Position numbers and translations under genes: made by a program. DNA of 64,000 nucleotides from the NCBI GenBank assembly GCA_023627715.1, contig JAMAHW010000002.1, positions 124,001 through 188,000 on the forward strand. The letters are read 5' to 3'. The DNA comes from Periconia sp. R9002. Its lineage: Eukaryota; Ascomycota; Dothideomycetes; Pleosporales; Periconiaceae. The notes under the pieces are model-generated. The model searched no databases. It was given only the letters and a program-made list of their open reading frames with translations, and was not told the origin of the DNA. Shown in pieces: positions 42,091 through 54,339 of this stretch (within the stretch, counting starts at the first letter, position 1; every line of letters begins with the position of its first letter).

Positions 42091-43037
42091 TTACGAACGA
42101 GGCATCTTCCCTATCCCGCCCCCGTTTTGAATCATGAGACGATCCTGGAAAGTAGTTAGAAACGTGCCAAATTTGAATGAACACTTGGAATGACAACTTA
42201 CAAATAGCCACTTCGGCATGAACGGGACAGCCCATCTCACGATACCAGAATTATCACCGTTCCAAATCTCACCGGTACTTCCATCTAGAGTCTTGCCTAC
42301 TAACCAAGCAGCAAATTTGTCTGTGGCAAGGCCGGTATAGTTCTGGCGCGGTTGCATATCCTTCTCAACAGGCCGGTAGAATGAGGTTTCAGGCAACACC
42401 ACCTTTTCCGCGTTGTTTTCGATCTCTGATGTCACACCCCCCGTAAGGACTGTCAGTACGCGCACACCTAGGGGCGCGAGCTCAAGGCGGAGAGTTTCTG
42501 AAACGTTGTTTACCGCGGCTTTGGAAGAATTATATGCAGCTTTCAGACATGAATTAGCACTACACCTCCTACGAACACCCGTGATTGTGTGAAAGGGAGA
42601 CACTTACCTTGCATTGGAAGAGGAAGCAACCCCGCTATACTTCCAACGTTGGCCACGACTCCCTTTGACTTCACCAGCAACCCAGCGAAAGCCTGCGTAA
42701 CGGCGATGACCCCCCATACGTTGACTTCGAACAGCTGCCTCCCTTTCGCTAAATCCATATCAAGGATGGGCATGTGGTATTGTGCTCCAGCGTTATTAAC
42801 CAGTATATCGAGTCCTCCTTTAGCTTCTACCTCTTTAACAGCCGCAGCGATGGAAGAGGGGTTTGTGACATCGAGTGCAATGGCATGGACATTGGGCAAA
42901 GAACTGAGCTTTCCTATTTTGGACGGAGATCGAGCAGTTGCGTAAACAGTGTGTCCTCGTTTTTGGTATTCGACTGCGAGGGCATGGCCAATGCCTCCTT
43001 CGCTGCATCCAGTGATAAGAACAGTTTTCTTGGACAT
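42091..43037 (-). CDS. Short-chain dehydrogenase/reductase, AYR1-like
   Basis: Three exons: 42608..43037, 42202..42539 and 42091..42144, introns of 68 and 57 nt, 273 aa. Classical SDR: NADP-binding TGCSEGGIGHA (9-19), NNAG (81-84), catalytic Ser133 (NVGSIAG) and Tyr146-x3-Lys150 (YNSSK, joined across the first intron). The rest resembles the Ayr1 group, NADPH-dependent 1-acyldihydroxyacetone-phosphate reductases of lipid droplets and ER, which make lysophosphatidate; the end FMPKWLFDRLMIQN suits it. Without splicing the second intron the C-terminus would read into unrelated sequence. Many fungal SDRs of this group act on other ketones, so the substrate is open. Confidence 0.9.
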
Positions 43038-45051
43038 ATTGAGGGATAAAAAAAATGCGAGTTGATGGCGGATTCAATGTTATAATGAATGGATGAGGAA
43101 GGATGATCAACGTGAAATCAAAGGTACATTGTCGCTTTTTATACTATCTTTCATGCTTCTAAGGTCCATTTTCTATGAGGTGATTTCCGCAGCAAGTTGC
43201 TCCGACTGGATTGCTTTGGGTATGATTTCCCAGATCCGGCTAGCCTCTTTCGGTAAGGCCATCGTCAGAAGACGGAATGCGGTTGGCTGTAGCCGTACAA
43301 ATCTCCCCGAAGCCTCGTCTTGGAAATGTCAGAAAGTCGGAGGAACTCGTGCCCGCTTCAAAAAATATCAACACATTGTTCACGTGTAGGGTTTCCGGAC
43401 GAATTGCGAAATTGATCTCGCACAGTTCGCAATATGCTCGGGGTTTTTTTTGCTCACGCGAGACATGTAGACATTAACAGTCGAGTGTTACTGTGCTTCC
43501 AAAATAATTATAATCATCTATGCGTAAATACGCCGAGATCGATTTTGCAGCAAAACGTGGCTATCATCGTGTGTGGTTGCAGATATTCTCTGTGGAAGAA
43601 ATGTGACATGAAACGTTATGAATAAGAATACATCATTCGTGAAAATACAAAATCATAATCATGCACCAACATAAATCCCGTCCACACTCTGCCCAATTAA
43701 AATGCCATCATCTACTATCTCTCACATCATCATGCCAATAAAATTCTCCCGTTCACCGTAACCAGCAAAACAAAAAAGTTTCATACTCGGCCGTTAACGT
43801 AATCAACTACCATTCATCCCCAGAAAGCAAACGTATATGCAACTCGCAAGGTCAGGCTCAATTTGTATTCCTCGTCGTCGTAGGTGTCGTCGAGATCGTA
43901 GGGCTAAGAACTCGAGAATTCGTCGGCGTTGGACTGTTCGGAGCGGGGGAATCGTGTGTGTTGCTGCGACTGCGCTCGTGGTCGGTTGCATTTGAAGAAG
44001 AGGATCTGCTAAAGGGAGAAGAAAGTTAGCATCTTTGTATGGAATGTGGGTGAAAGATTGCCTGGTCCAGAGCAGGTCCTTGGTTTTTCGCCCATGGAGA
44101 ATACCAGGTGGAATGAAAATATGTGGAAATAAGAATGAAAACTAGATTCGTAGTTCTAGTTGGAAAAAGAAGGTGCTTTCAAAGCTTAGGCTCTGTTTAA
44201 AGCTTTGTGTAGGCAGACCATGGCGATGTGAACGGAAAATTCTGCGGAAGCGAGTCATTCTTGAGGGAGAGATGCTGGAGGCGAGAGTGTGTTATGAAAT
44301 TGAGAGTTGGTGCTTCAGAGAGAAGAATAACCCGGCTTTTGAGTTGCACAAGTTGAGAGGGGGTAGGTAGTCGACAGAATCGTCAAGCGGAGCGGGAAGT
44401 CTTACGCGTGGTTGCTTGTTACTCAATCGACTATCACTAGGACTTGATGACGAGCGCTCTGTCAGTGGCTTTTCCTTGATCGTGAGTCATATCTAAGATG
44501 GTTATTTGTTGTAACGGTGTATGGCTCCCGCTTTGAGACTAAAATATGTATACTGGGTTTTGCGCGGCATAATAGGTTCTGGGCCTTTCGTTCCGCTACA
44601 CCGGCATTGGGTATACATTAAGAACTTTGGACTTGAACAACGAGGAAAAAAGGTCCAGGAATTATCCAAAAAGGGTTTAATTGCGTGCGAGGATATGAGA
44701 TCTTCCGGTATTCCTCGTTTTCGAGTAGTGTGCTGGGTTTATATCCCGGTTGCTTTTATATTTGGACGGCACTATAGGCAATCCAAAAAAAGCTTGTAGA
44801 AAACTTATCCCTGCGCGAAGAAGCTCAAGGAGCGTCCGAAGAATGAGAATATATACTCCAATTCAAGAGTACTTGCAAATTTCGCGGAAGTATTCTAAAT
44901 TTCAGGCGATAGAGATTGCATGGCAGAAAGTTCTCTGAGCTTTAGCATCCGAGTCTAGAAAACATTCCTGATGTCGATATTGGCCGTCTGTCTTCACAAA
45001 GACATGTGAGATCTGCTCCGTGAATATCATTAGTCCTTCAACATCCGTATT
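43038..45051. other. Gene-poor region
   Basis: About 2 kb with no gene I can support. A good intron 3' end (branch-like GCTAAC then TTTCTTCTCCCTTTAG) is visible on the minus strand just before 44012, followed by a Ser/Thr/Pro/Asn-rich frame to a stop near 43860. No upstream exon could be matched to it. Confidence 0.4.
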
Positions 45052-46310
45052 TCAAGCGGGTCCAGGGCCATCGTTCGGGTTATTTAAATTACCCCCCCAA
45101 AATGGAGGCCTATGGGATACATATCCGGACTGGAATATATAGCCAGAGGAAGCTATTTCCATTTGAACAGAAGGACTTCCAAAAGGATCTATACCAGGTC
45201 TCATGACGAATCCAGCGGCTGTGGAATCCGTGTAGTTTTGGAAAGAATAAGCAGGCCAAGGGTCAGGCTGAGACGGGACTCCATATGGTTCCAAGGATTC
45301 ATCCGGCGATAAGTTTGTAGATACGTACTCTTCAGCTGAAGCCTCCGAACGAGGTTCTCCTTCCCATCGATACTTTGCTAAGTGGGATGTAGGTTGAATG
45401 GCAGCCTCAGTTTGATGAGCGCTTGCAGGGACAGAGAACGAGGATCTGTGTTCCAAAGGCTGTGTAAACGCAGGGTGGTGAACGTCGGACGAATGTTCGG
45501 TTTTGACGGTTTTGTGATTGTCGACGTTGCTTAGCTCTGCAGTACCTGAGATTCTTCTGTTGATTTAGGTTAGCGGTGAGTTCATGAAGGAGGATGACGC
45601 ACCTTTTGACCGACTTTGACTCATCCAGGTGCGTTTGGTGATCGCCTTCCACCATATGTGTACACTGATGAACAGCTTCGTTAGTCTGGTTGAGGAACAA
45701 AGATGAATGGCAGCTCCACCTTTCCCTTCTGCTTACGACACCTGCTACACGCACCCCGTTTCCTGGTCTCCTTGTAAGCACTTCGCTCTTCGATAGTCAT
45801 TTTTCGTTTCGTTTTTGGCCGCGCTGTTCGTCCATCATGCGCATTCCATACGAACTGAGAACTTGAAGTTGTGGATGTAGTTGTAGCAGGTTGGGAACTG
45901 GTGCTTGGCGCTAACGATACAATAGGCTTTAAGTATTCGATGGGTCGCGGTGAGGTGCTTGTTTCTTCAAGAGAAGGTGAAGTGCATCCAGATGCGGTAT
46001 GTGGTCGACTATGATTTTGGACCGTTGGGCTGAATACTGTCGAGGTATGTTGAGATTGACCGGAAAACACTGCTCCAAAAGGTTTAGCTATGGTGATTGT
46101 TGGCGACTCTCTCGACTGCATTTGATTCAATTCTCCCACGAAGAAGTCGATAGTAGCTTGATGTTTTCGCTCTCTCAATGTTCGACGCTCCGGATAGACA
46201 GACCTCAGCTTTTCAGCTAGCATATCAGAGTCAATAGGGAGTTTGAATGCAATGCCGGCCCAAGGTGGCGACTCGTCAGTCGTAGGATGTTGACGATAGA
46301 TAAAATCCAT
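45052..46310 (-). CDS. GAL4-like (Zn2Cys6-related) protein with a reduced cysteine motif
   Basis: Three exons: 45720..46310, 45603..45664 and 45052..45556, introns 55 and 46 nt, 385 aa. ETRKRGACSRCRKQKGKC (about 181-198) resembles the first half of a fungal Zn2Cys6 DNA-binding domain, with Cys188-x2-Cys191-x6-Cys198; the third Cys is coded in exon 2. The second half with three more cysteines is missing; only CTHMVEGDHQTH follows. The N-terminus has MLAEKLRSVYPERR; the rest is Ser/Thr/Pro-rich and disordered, as in activation regions. A nuclear regulator is likely, but whether it can hold two zinc ions is doubtful. No fungal-specific middle homology domain is seen. Confidence 0.75.
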
Positions 46311-48506
46311 GGTGTGAAAATGTCAAGAACAACAGGAAGGCAAAAAACGCAGAACGTATAGACCGATGATAGAATCTGATGAACGCCAAAGTCTCATATC
46401 GTGAGCTTTGGTAGCTGTAGGGCGATTTCAGCCTTGCACGTACATTTTGGCCCCATCCACCCAACAACGATTTGTTGCACCTTTTTCTGAACACAGATTA
46501 AACAATATGGCTAGGTATCGCTCAATAGACTTGTCCTAACAAACACTGAGGCACCCATCTTCACGGACGTGCGCCCTTCGACATGGAACTGGGCAGCAAA
46601 GCATTGCCACGAAGCACTACGGTGTCCCGAATTAGGAAGGTTGCCGCATCTAGCTGACACTGGAAGAAGAATCTGGGGTTAGCAATCGGTGTCCGTCATC
46701 AAAATGAGGCGTGTAGCATATGACAACCGGTCACTCCATTGGCCGGGTTAAATGTAAACAAAGTAAAACATCACCAAACGGATAGAGTACGAGGGCGCCC
46801 GCCTCATGCCTTCGACACGTCAACGGGTCATCGGGACAAGCGATTGTGGCGCAGACTACTAGGCGGAGACGTGTTCGACTGCCTTATCGGGTAGTGCCAC
46901 GTACATTGGGCACGACTGCAGATTTTCGGTCAAATCGTAACGCGAGTTTAGGATACCGAAGCATACGTAGTGATGCATGTATTCTTGTGAGCGATGGTGT
47001 GCGTTATATTTGTAATATGTTCCTCAGCCCCAAAAGGAAAAACAGAATGAGACTCAATCCTGACAAGAAACAATTTAGTCAGAAGAGCAAACAGGATGAC
47101 ATCGCTGTGTCGTACCTGGGAAAAAGCTGGACCATCGCAAATGTAGATTTTCCAAAATCCAGAAACTGCGAAAAGGGTGGGATAGTAAGTATGAAGAAGC
47201 TAGAGTACTCGTATGTAACAAGTAGTATTGATTGATGATAATTGTTTGGAGTAACATCGTGGTCTGTGATATAAGCTAGTCTAAATTTGGTTAGCGAACG
47301 ATGCGTTGTCGATGTTACGATTATGACGTGGATGTAGACAGTGGTCAGGGGTGAGGTAAATTAGGCGATGAGTTAGGGCTTTGGTTGTGAGAATGGGATA
47401 CGGGGATATGAGAAGATTACAGCGTGAATAGAGAAGCGTCAAGGTGTCATTGTGCACACGATTTCGTGCATGTAATTATGCATCTCTAACTACTAGTCGA
47501 GTACATCAGCACTTCTAGCTATGAACGAGTGCGCTTTCGTACCAGTATTTATGCGGTGGCACTAATATGGCGTCAAAAAAGTGTTTGCCGTTCAGGCCAT
47601 TTTTAGTTAGTGAAACACATTGCACAGATTACAGTAGAAGTAGTGCCCAATACAATGAACATGGAGGTTGAGGGTGTGATATAAGGTGAAGCGAAAACGA
47701 TGAGCTGTTTTTCATTTCTTGGGACGACTAGTTGATGAGGGACACGGATCGATATAACACTGATGCAAGCTTGAGTTCTCTTATCATTATGTCGCAAGAT
47801 AAATCGGGCATGTGTAGATGATAATAATCTTTTTTTTCGGATACACTATACAATTATTTACACAATTTCTAGTTGAAAGAGGCCCAAAACTTGCTTACAA
47901 TATTGATGATGGCTTGAACAGCTTAGCTATGTAGTACTTAACTTTTGGTTCAGACCCGACTATAACTTGGCCGGACCTGGGAGCTTGCAGTGGTGCGGTA
48001 CAATCGGAGGTAATCTAACGAGCCTTCGAGTTTGACCTGATTTTTGAAGTATGACTTACTGGAAATTCTTATTTTCACTATCTCAGTTTATATTGAATTA
48101 TAGAATTCGAAATCAGCGTAAACGTTTGTCATATTAATAAGAGCACTTGAGACTTCAATGTTCTTATTTGTTCATGGATTCAGGTGGGCGGTGGAAGTAT
48201 GGGGTTGGGGGCATTGAATAAGGAAAGAGTCCAGCTGATGCTGAATTCTAAGCAAATATTTTGGACTATGAATTGTGTATTGCTACGTGATTGGTTATGA
48301 GTATACGAGATAATGTTGTCGGGCGTCAAAAGTACCCCACATCATGCCTAGCTAATCTAGGCTAGCTTCATGCATCTTGGCGAAGCCTCCACGATAGCTC
48401 CTCAAAAATGCAAAACAAGCGTATTTACCTACCTACATGTATACATCAAGCCTACTTCGCATTTCAGGGATTCTTTTATGAAGCCGGCCTACTCATTTTC
48501 ATCTAG
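46311..48506. other. Gene-free region
   Basis: About 2.2 kb, AT-rich to the right. Open frames up to 129 codons show no resemblance to known families. No tRNA or transposon ends found by eye. Confidence 0.4.
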
Positions 48507-49427
48507 ATGTCAGTCCAAACCGTTCCCACCCCAGTTTCCGTCTCTGTTTCTGAGTCGTTTCGCTTCTTGGATCTGCCAAAGGACATCCGACTTTGCATCT
48601 ATGAGAAATTGCCGGTCACCATAAGGCATATACTGCTCCCGAGGCAATTTGCGGAAGGTGCAGCCACGATACCTATCAAGAATGACGAAGATATATGGAC
48701 TGCCTGCGTTGTTAAAACGATGTCGCTCTCCATTCTTTCGGTTTGCCGCCTCATCCATGACGAAGCCTCATCTATCCTCAAACCCCGACTGGATAAACTT
48801 TGTTCTCGCCCACCACAAATTATATATACTCTTCATGATAGGAGTGGCCTTTCCAAACCTGTTAATGGAAACCATGAGCCTTGGTCAAGTGTACTGTACG
48901 AACAGTCCTTTCTTAGAGATATATTACTGACGCCCAACGACACCAATTCCTGGCGTTGGTCAAGTGGTGAAAAGGCTGTGAGGTATTGGCTAAAACCGGG
49001 GCATACGCAAGGGGACACTGCGATGAACTTACGTCTGCGATGGAAATTCCTAGCTCACATATTAAGAAGAAACACTCAGGGCCGGGACCTGACTGGGAAT
49101 ATATCCTTCCAAATCGCTATTGATGGGAAAGCACTGAGACGGTCTGAATACAACGACGACGAAAAATATATGGAGACCGTTCTAATGTTTGCCTGTCGCG
49201 CCAGTATGGCATTTAGTCCTAACGCCCGCCGTGCAGAGTTCGTTCGTGGACCAGTTGAATTTGTTCCATTGCTCGATGATTTTGCTACAGCCGGAATGGT
49301 TCAAACGGCTCAAGACAGGATTCGAGATGCTATGCATAAGGAGTTCGCAAGGTTTATGAATTTTCCTTTCGAGATGACGGACGTGATATCCCCCAATGAA
49401 TTCAGGGAGGGTGAGATTTATTGGTAA
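48507..49427 (+). CDS. F-box-like domain protein
   Basis: Single exon, 306 aa. FRFLDLPKDIRLCIYEKLPV (about 18-37) is an F-box-like helix of the type common in filamentous ascomycetes, where LPxxIRxxIY is followed by a variable substrate region. LSVCRLIHDEASSILKPRL (about 77-95) is the second conserved helix of this fungal group. The rest is alpha-rich with no recognised repeats. F-box proteins recruit substrates to SCF ubiquitin ligases through Skp1; that role is inferred here. A broken relative lies at 57511..58377. Confidence 0.8.
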   Translation: MSVQTVPTPVSVSVSESFRFLDLPKDIRLCIYEKLPVTIRHILLPRQFAEGAATIPIKNDEDIWTACVVKTMSLSILSVCRLIHDEASSILKPRLDKLCSRPPQIIYTLHDRSGLSKPVNGNHEPWSSVLYEQSFLRDILLTPNDTNSWRWSSGEKAVRYWLKPGHTQGDTAMNLRLRWKFLAHILRRNTQGRDLTGNISFQIAIDGKALRRSEYNDDEKYMETVLMFACRASMAFSPNARRAEFVRGPVEFVPLLDDFATAGMVQTAQDRIRDAMHKEFARFMNFPFEMTDVISPNEFREGEIYW

Positions 49428-49888
49428 TGGTCTATTTGAGGTTGGAAAACCACAAAATTCACATACGGAATCCACATATTCCAACAAACAAGGTCCTCAA
49501 CGAAGACTGGGCAGTATCATCTTTATTCATAGCAAACCTTCCTGAAAAAGCTTTGTTTCTCATTTCGTCAAATTGTAGGCAAGTTTCATTATTTTTCGTG
49601 CAAACCAGCCTCAATGCGGCCGCATACTGGTCTCAGGGCATCCATAGTGGCATCCATAACCCAGAAAGCCTTGAATACATTCTAAAACACAACGGTTCTT
49701 TGTACGGAATTTGTCGCAAGACGTGATCGATTATGATATTGTGATTGTTCTTGAACTTATTACAGATACATGGTGTTCCTCATGGCATCAACCTGTTCCT
49801 TTGCCACGAACGAGGAACCGAGTCAAACAATTGAATGCTGTAGCCATCGCATACCTCATACGTTGAGAAGATTTCATAGACTGTGCTC
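49428..49888. other. Convergent intergenic region
   Basis: Nothing seen that can be supported as a gene. Confidence 0.4.
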
Positions 49889-50464
49889 TCACGGAAAATC
49901 CAATTCCCCATGTTCGTCTGGCCTGCTCACCTTAAAGCGCGCCCGCTCTACCACGACAAAGGACACTCCCTTTATATCATTGTCTTCACTCGCCCCAATC
50001 TCATATTCCTCTCCATCTCGCATTCCAGCTACATTATACCACTTGCACCTTTTGGGTAATTTTTCTTGGTTTCCACCTCTGTCATCCAAAGACTGACCCT
50101 GAGTGGAGAGACTAGGGAGTATGATGGGGGCAAATGATGCGTGTAGCTTATAAGGTTCGTCGGGTTTCAGTGTCTTATAATGGTCGGTCGATATGTTGTC
50201 GGAGGTATTCATGTAGCATATCTCTCTGCTGTTCCGTGGCAGGACATCACCAGTGGCCGTGTGGGTGAAGGTGAGACCGCCCTGATATAAAAGTCTGCCG
50301 TCGAAAAGAGGGGTATGATGTGGATCGAATGTGATGGGCTGAGAATGCCTGAGTAGAAGTGTAACTGTGATTTCGAAAGGTTCTTGCTGAGAGAGGTCTA
50401 AGGTATCGGAGGAAGTGGTGATGCGCACCTCAAGGGAGGGTTTCAATGCTGGATCTTGGACCAT
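49889..50464 (-). CDS. Protein of unknown function, beta-rich
   Basis: Single exon, 191 aa. Alternating hydrophobic strands (LEVRITTSSDTLDLS, FEITVTLLLRHSQPITFDPH, RLLYQGGLTFTHTATGDVL, SFVVVERARFKVS) suggest an immunoglobulin- or arrestin-like beta sandwich. No signal peptide or membrane segment. I do not recognise a named family; the overall pattern looks like conserved fungal coding sequence rather than chance. Confidence 0.68.
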   Translation of the reverse strand: MVQDPALKPSLEVRITTSSDTLDLSQQEPFEITVTLLLRHSQPITFDPHHTPLFDGRLLYQGGLTFTHTATGDVLPRNSREICYMNTSDNISTDHYKTLKPDEPYKLHASFAPIILPSLSTQGQSLDDRGGNQEKLPKRCKWYNVAGMRDGEEYEIGASEDNDIKGVSFVVVERARFKVSRPDEHGELDFP

Positions 50465-52287
50465 AACGAAAAATGGAGGTGTTCGCCTTCTCTGCGGATA
50501 GCGAATGTAAATCTGATGAGAATTCCGATCCTATCGTATGTTGGGGTTGTTTTTGGCGTTGCTCGAGCGGTGTGATAGCCTCCAGTGCTAGGAGCTTGAG
50601 CTTAGGCGTTGTAGACGCCCGCACGGGCCACAAATACTAGCGCTTGAGACTAAACCAAATCTCCTTGATTGATAGCATTTAGTGCTATTGATATTAATTG
50701 TGTGAAATCAAAAAGAAGGGGGCCTCATCTGCCCTTGATTTGTGCAATGGGATATTTCATTCAACAGATTGTGATTCATTGAGGTGGCTGAGCATCAACT
50801 TACCTTATCACCATGATCAACAATTTTGTACCACAACATCAACCTATGATCCAGACATTTGTGCTAGCCTAGATGTAATCTCACGGCACAGTACAACATA
50901 ACCAATCAATAGATTCTCCCTCAAGTGCTTTATGGTCACGTCAAATGGTATCAATTGATCATTGTATTTCACATCCATTAAGAGTCCAACCCCATAGTCT
51001 TAGCATGTGCATCAATCAGTACCTACAGCTAGTCATTTCACCACTAAAGAGTTTTTTTTGTTCACTATTGCGTCGCCTATTCCCTGATTTTCATGTATAC
51101 CAATGTCTGGGACAGCTGTAGTACGAGAGTTCGCCAGCATCAATCCCAGACAACTTCGCATTGTTCTATCCTGAGCAACCACAGCAATGAGTCCCATTCA
51201 CTCGATTTCTGCTTTTTGTTGCTTCAGTAACTACCGTTCGCTTTGCTTTTTTCCATTTAATGCTATCCAGAATTACATGAATTCGAATCATCCGTGTCTC
51301 AATTAAGACTTCCTACAAGAAGAAGACATTTCATTTCTGTGGGTGCGCCTGTGCGCATCTAGCTTGCTATCTTAGTGCTTCATACATGGTAACATTTGGA
51401 TCTTCTTGTAGATCCGGTAGTCACCTCTGCTGTTACATATACCTGGGAATTATGGATTGGGTAGCCTAAGTGCCCCGTGCTTCAGCTGGCATTATTGATT
51501 GCCAGAACAAGACAATGCTTATTCAAGACCGTATACAATCGTAAAGGGTGACCCAAAGGGTCATAGATAGAACGGACTGTTCCACACTATGAGCGTTGTT
51601 CAGCCCACCTGAGCTTACCACGTTGTGCATACGAATGAAACACATAGACATATACTTGGGACACGTTGACACAATTCTCTGCGATTATCAATATTTATCT
51701 TTTCATAGTTGAGACAAAGACTGTGATGTTATTAGTCGCATCAGATAGGGTATAAAAGGATACAAGATGATGCATAAACGTGAAACCAGGGCACAGAACC
51801 CGACACACGTAATAATAGGGGGGAAATACCAGTGCACACTTAGATAGCGAACTATATACATACATATATTCTGGTAATCCCTAAGTTGTTACACATGGTC
51901 GCACTAAAGATGTAATCAAGGGTGAGAGATACCAATGAAAAGCAGAGAACTATCATCGCGGAGTATTGCAATACTCGCATTATCAACACAGACAAAACCC
52001 ACAATAAAGTCCTCGGCTAGAAGACAGATATCAATAAACACACTGAACACCAAGACACACAACTCGCTACACATACCTATAGGAAAACAAAGACCAATGC
52101 ACACGTATACGCTGAGGAACCTCAAGCTGTTCTACATGAAATGAGGGGTAATAATTAATGAGTACAGATATACACAGCGCGCACGATATGTTGCGCTATC
52201 TTCAATAGACAAGTATATAAGAAATGAGTGGAGATGAACTGTCAGAAATCCGTAAGTCTACATATTCTCGATTGACAGAACTGCAAC
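50465..52287. other. Gene-free AT-rich region
   Basis: About 1.8 kb, AT-rich, no supported gene, repeat or transposon end. Confidence 0.4.
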
Positions 52288-53281
52288 ATGAAGTACACTT
52301 TCACTCAAATTGCGGCTGCTACCACAGGGCTCCTTACCTTTGTGGCAGCGACATCATTTTCGCAAAGAGGAATCGAAGTTGTCAACATGTGAGCTACACC
52401 CCTGCCACCAAGAGTCATCTTACATTCACAGATTATCACTAATTTTTACCAGCACTCAGCGCTTAGTGCCCATCTTTGGCCAGTGGGATATCAAACAAGA
52501 CGATTCCGAATCTAACTTGCATGATGCAATGCATGCATTCTACGAAGCACTTGACTTGGCTCAAGTTGTGCACGACAAGCCTGACAAGGCTAAATGGGAG
52601 GTGGTGTACGACAAGTATTTCCAGCCAAATGAGAGGGAAACGGTTGAGAAAGTGTTTGCAGCGATTGTAGAAGGTGATATGGGCTCAGACTATTTTGCTG
52701 GAATAGTTGTCATAAATTACAAATTCGATAACAAAGCTAACGACGATTGCGAGGATAATCCTGAAAGGATGTTGGCATGGCTGGACAACATTGATATCGG
52801 GCAGCCCAATCGGGCTGTTATGCGAATATGTCCGCGGGCCTTTCACTACCCACGTTTCAGCGAGAGAAAGTGCTCCGATCTGGATGAGGAAGTCAGTGGA
52901 GAGATGAGTACATTGGGTGGTATCGTCCTGCATGAGTTGACGTAAGTTTGTGACTGGGGGCCTCTTCTGCTATGAAATCTTCATTGTAACATCCAATAAT
53001 AAGAGTTAGTTTCCGGCTGACACTTAAGCAGACATTTCGACCCCATTGGCAAGCGTGTCACCGGTCAACGGATTACTGATTATGGCCAAGATGGCTATGG
53101 ACCCGTCAATACGCGCAAATTCAATAACCCCAACAACGTTCCAACTAACAACGCTGACCAATATCGTTGGTTTGCGCAGGAGTACCACTGGACCATTGTT
53201 TGCGATAAGCACTTTGGAGAGGCTAAAAATAATCGAGATTATCTACTTTGCAAAAATGGGGGATCTTGCCAGGTGATGTAA
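52288..53281 (+). CDS. Secreted M35-like (aspzincin) metalloprotease
   Basis: Three exons: 52288..52388, 52453..52941 and 53032..53281, introns 64 and 90 nt, 279 aa. Exon 1 encodes a signal peptide (MKYTFTQIAAATTGLLTFVAA). The zinc motif HELTH is at 194-198 and is split by the second intron within its Thr codon. A following Asp in DYGQDGYG is the likely third ligand, as in deuterolysin-type aspzincins. Cysteines near the C-terminus (VCDKHF, LLCKNGGSC) probably form disulfides. Predicted extracellular protein hydrolysis. The protein has no obvious long propeptide, so it may belong to the HRXXH/M35-like offshoot rather than classic deuterolysins. Confidence 0.87.
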
Positions 53282-54339
53282 TATGGCAGTTTCAGTTGTG
53301 TGTAGTAGACAGTGGCAAGGAATTTCTTGACGCAGATACTGCTCGTAATGTACATCACTTACAGAAGCGTACATCACTATTTCCATAATGGGCGCTGTAA
53401 TGTGCGATAAGCTTCAGGCATTGATATCATGTAGTCACACCTATAAATACGGAACACGAACATACAAATAGACCCATGACTCACGAGTTGTTACATTTGC
53501 GGAAGGCTTTAGTATTATTCTGTGATACAGCAAATTGGGCACAGTCAACGACGTATCAAGTACTGCGCGGCACCCGCCATCCTACTTTGCCGTTAACAAT
53601 GTTTTTAACAATGTGAATGTATCACTCCAAGTTCGCTCCAATCTCTCTATAGAATCAAGCCCTCAGACCGTCCTTTGTGTGTACCGACAAAATTCGAATT
53701 GTCATGGTCCAGTTCCTTAAACATGTCCTTCCATACTAGCAGCTCAAATCGGCCTCAGGGTAGTATGAAACCTTTCTACCTACTTTTCGCCACCAAACAT
53801 ACCTAGGTAGGTATCGGATACTGTATGCCAGATTGCGTAGTTATTATGTGCGGTCAATTCACAATGACCATGTATGACTGCAAGCTTTTCTAGGACGATT
53901 CGGAGAGCCTCGCTGAAGCCGGTGAAGGACCAGGAGACTGGACTATATTAGAAAGAAGATGGTCAAATTCATACATGATTTGTAATTGCGATTTTTGGGT
54001 GTTCTTTGGGATCCTGATTCTATGATAGACCAAGCAGCCTGGTGCGAAGAATAAGAAGATGGTAAAACACCGTAAATTGAGACAAACGATTTGCATAATT
54101 TCTGGTACTGTAACAAGAGAGTTGATCTATACCCGGCTACGCAGGTGTGCGTCACGTTAAGACTGAAATTTTGCCATTGTAGTCATTCCTTATCTCTTTG
54201 TCTCCGAAATCAAGGCTACCATCAATGAGTGTTCGCTCGGGTACACACCGCAGGAGACAAGGGAACCCACTTTACGTAAGTATTTTTACACGCAAAGCAG
54301 CATGTGTGGTGTTCATAACCGCAAACATGATGTCGATAT
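53282..54339. other. Convergent intergenic region
   Basis: About 1 kb, no gene seen. A CATACCTAGGTAGGTA word lies near 53799. Confidence 0.4.

Noticed and set aside
43859..44012. Candidate 3' exon on the minus strand
   Set aside because: The acceptor side looks good, but no upstream exon or homology could be found, so no gene is called.
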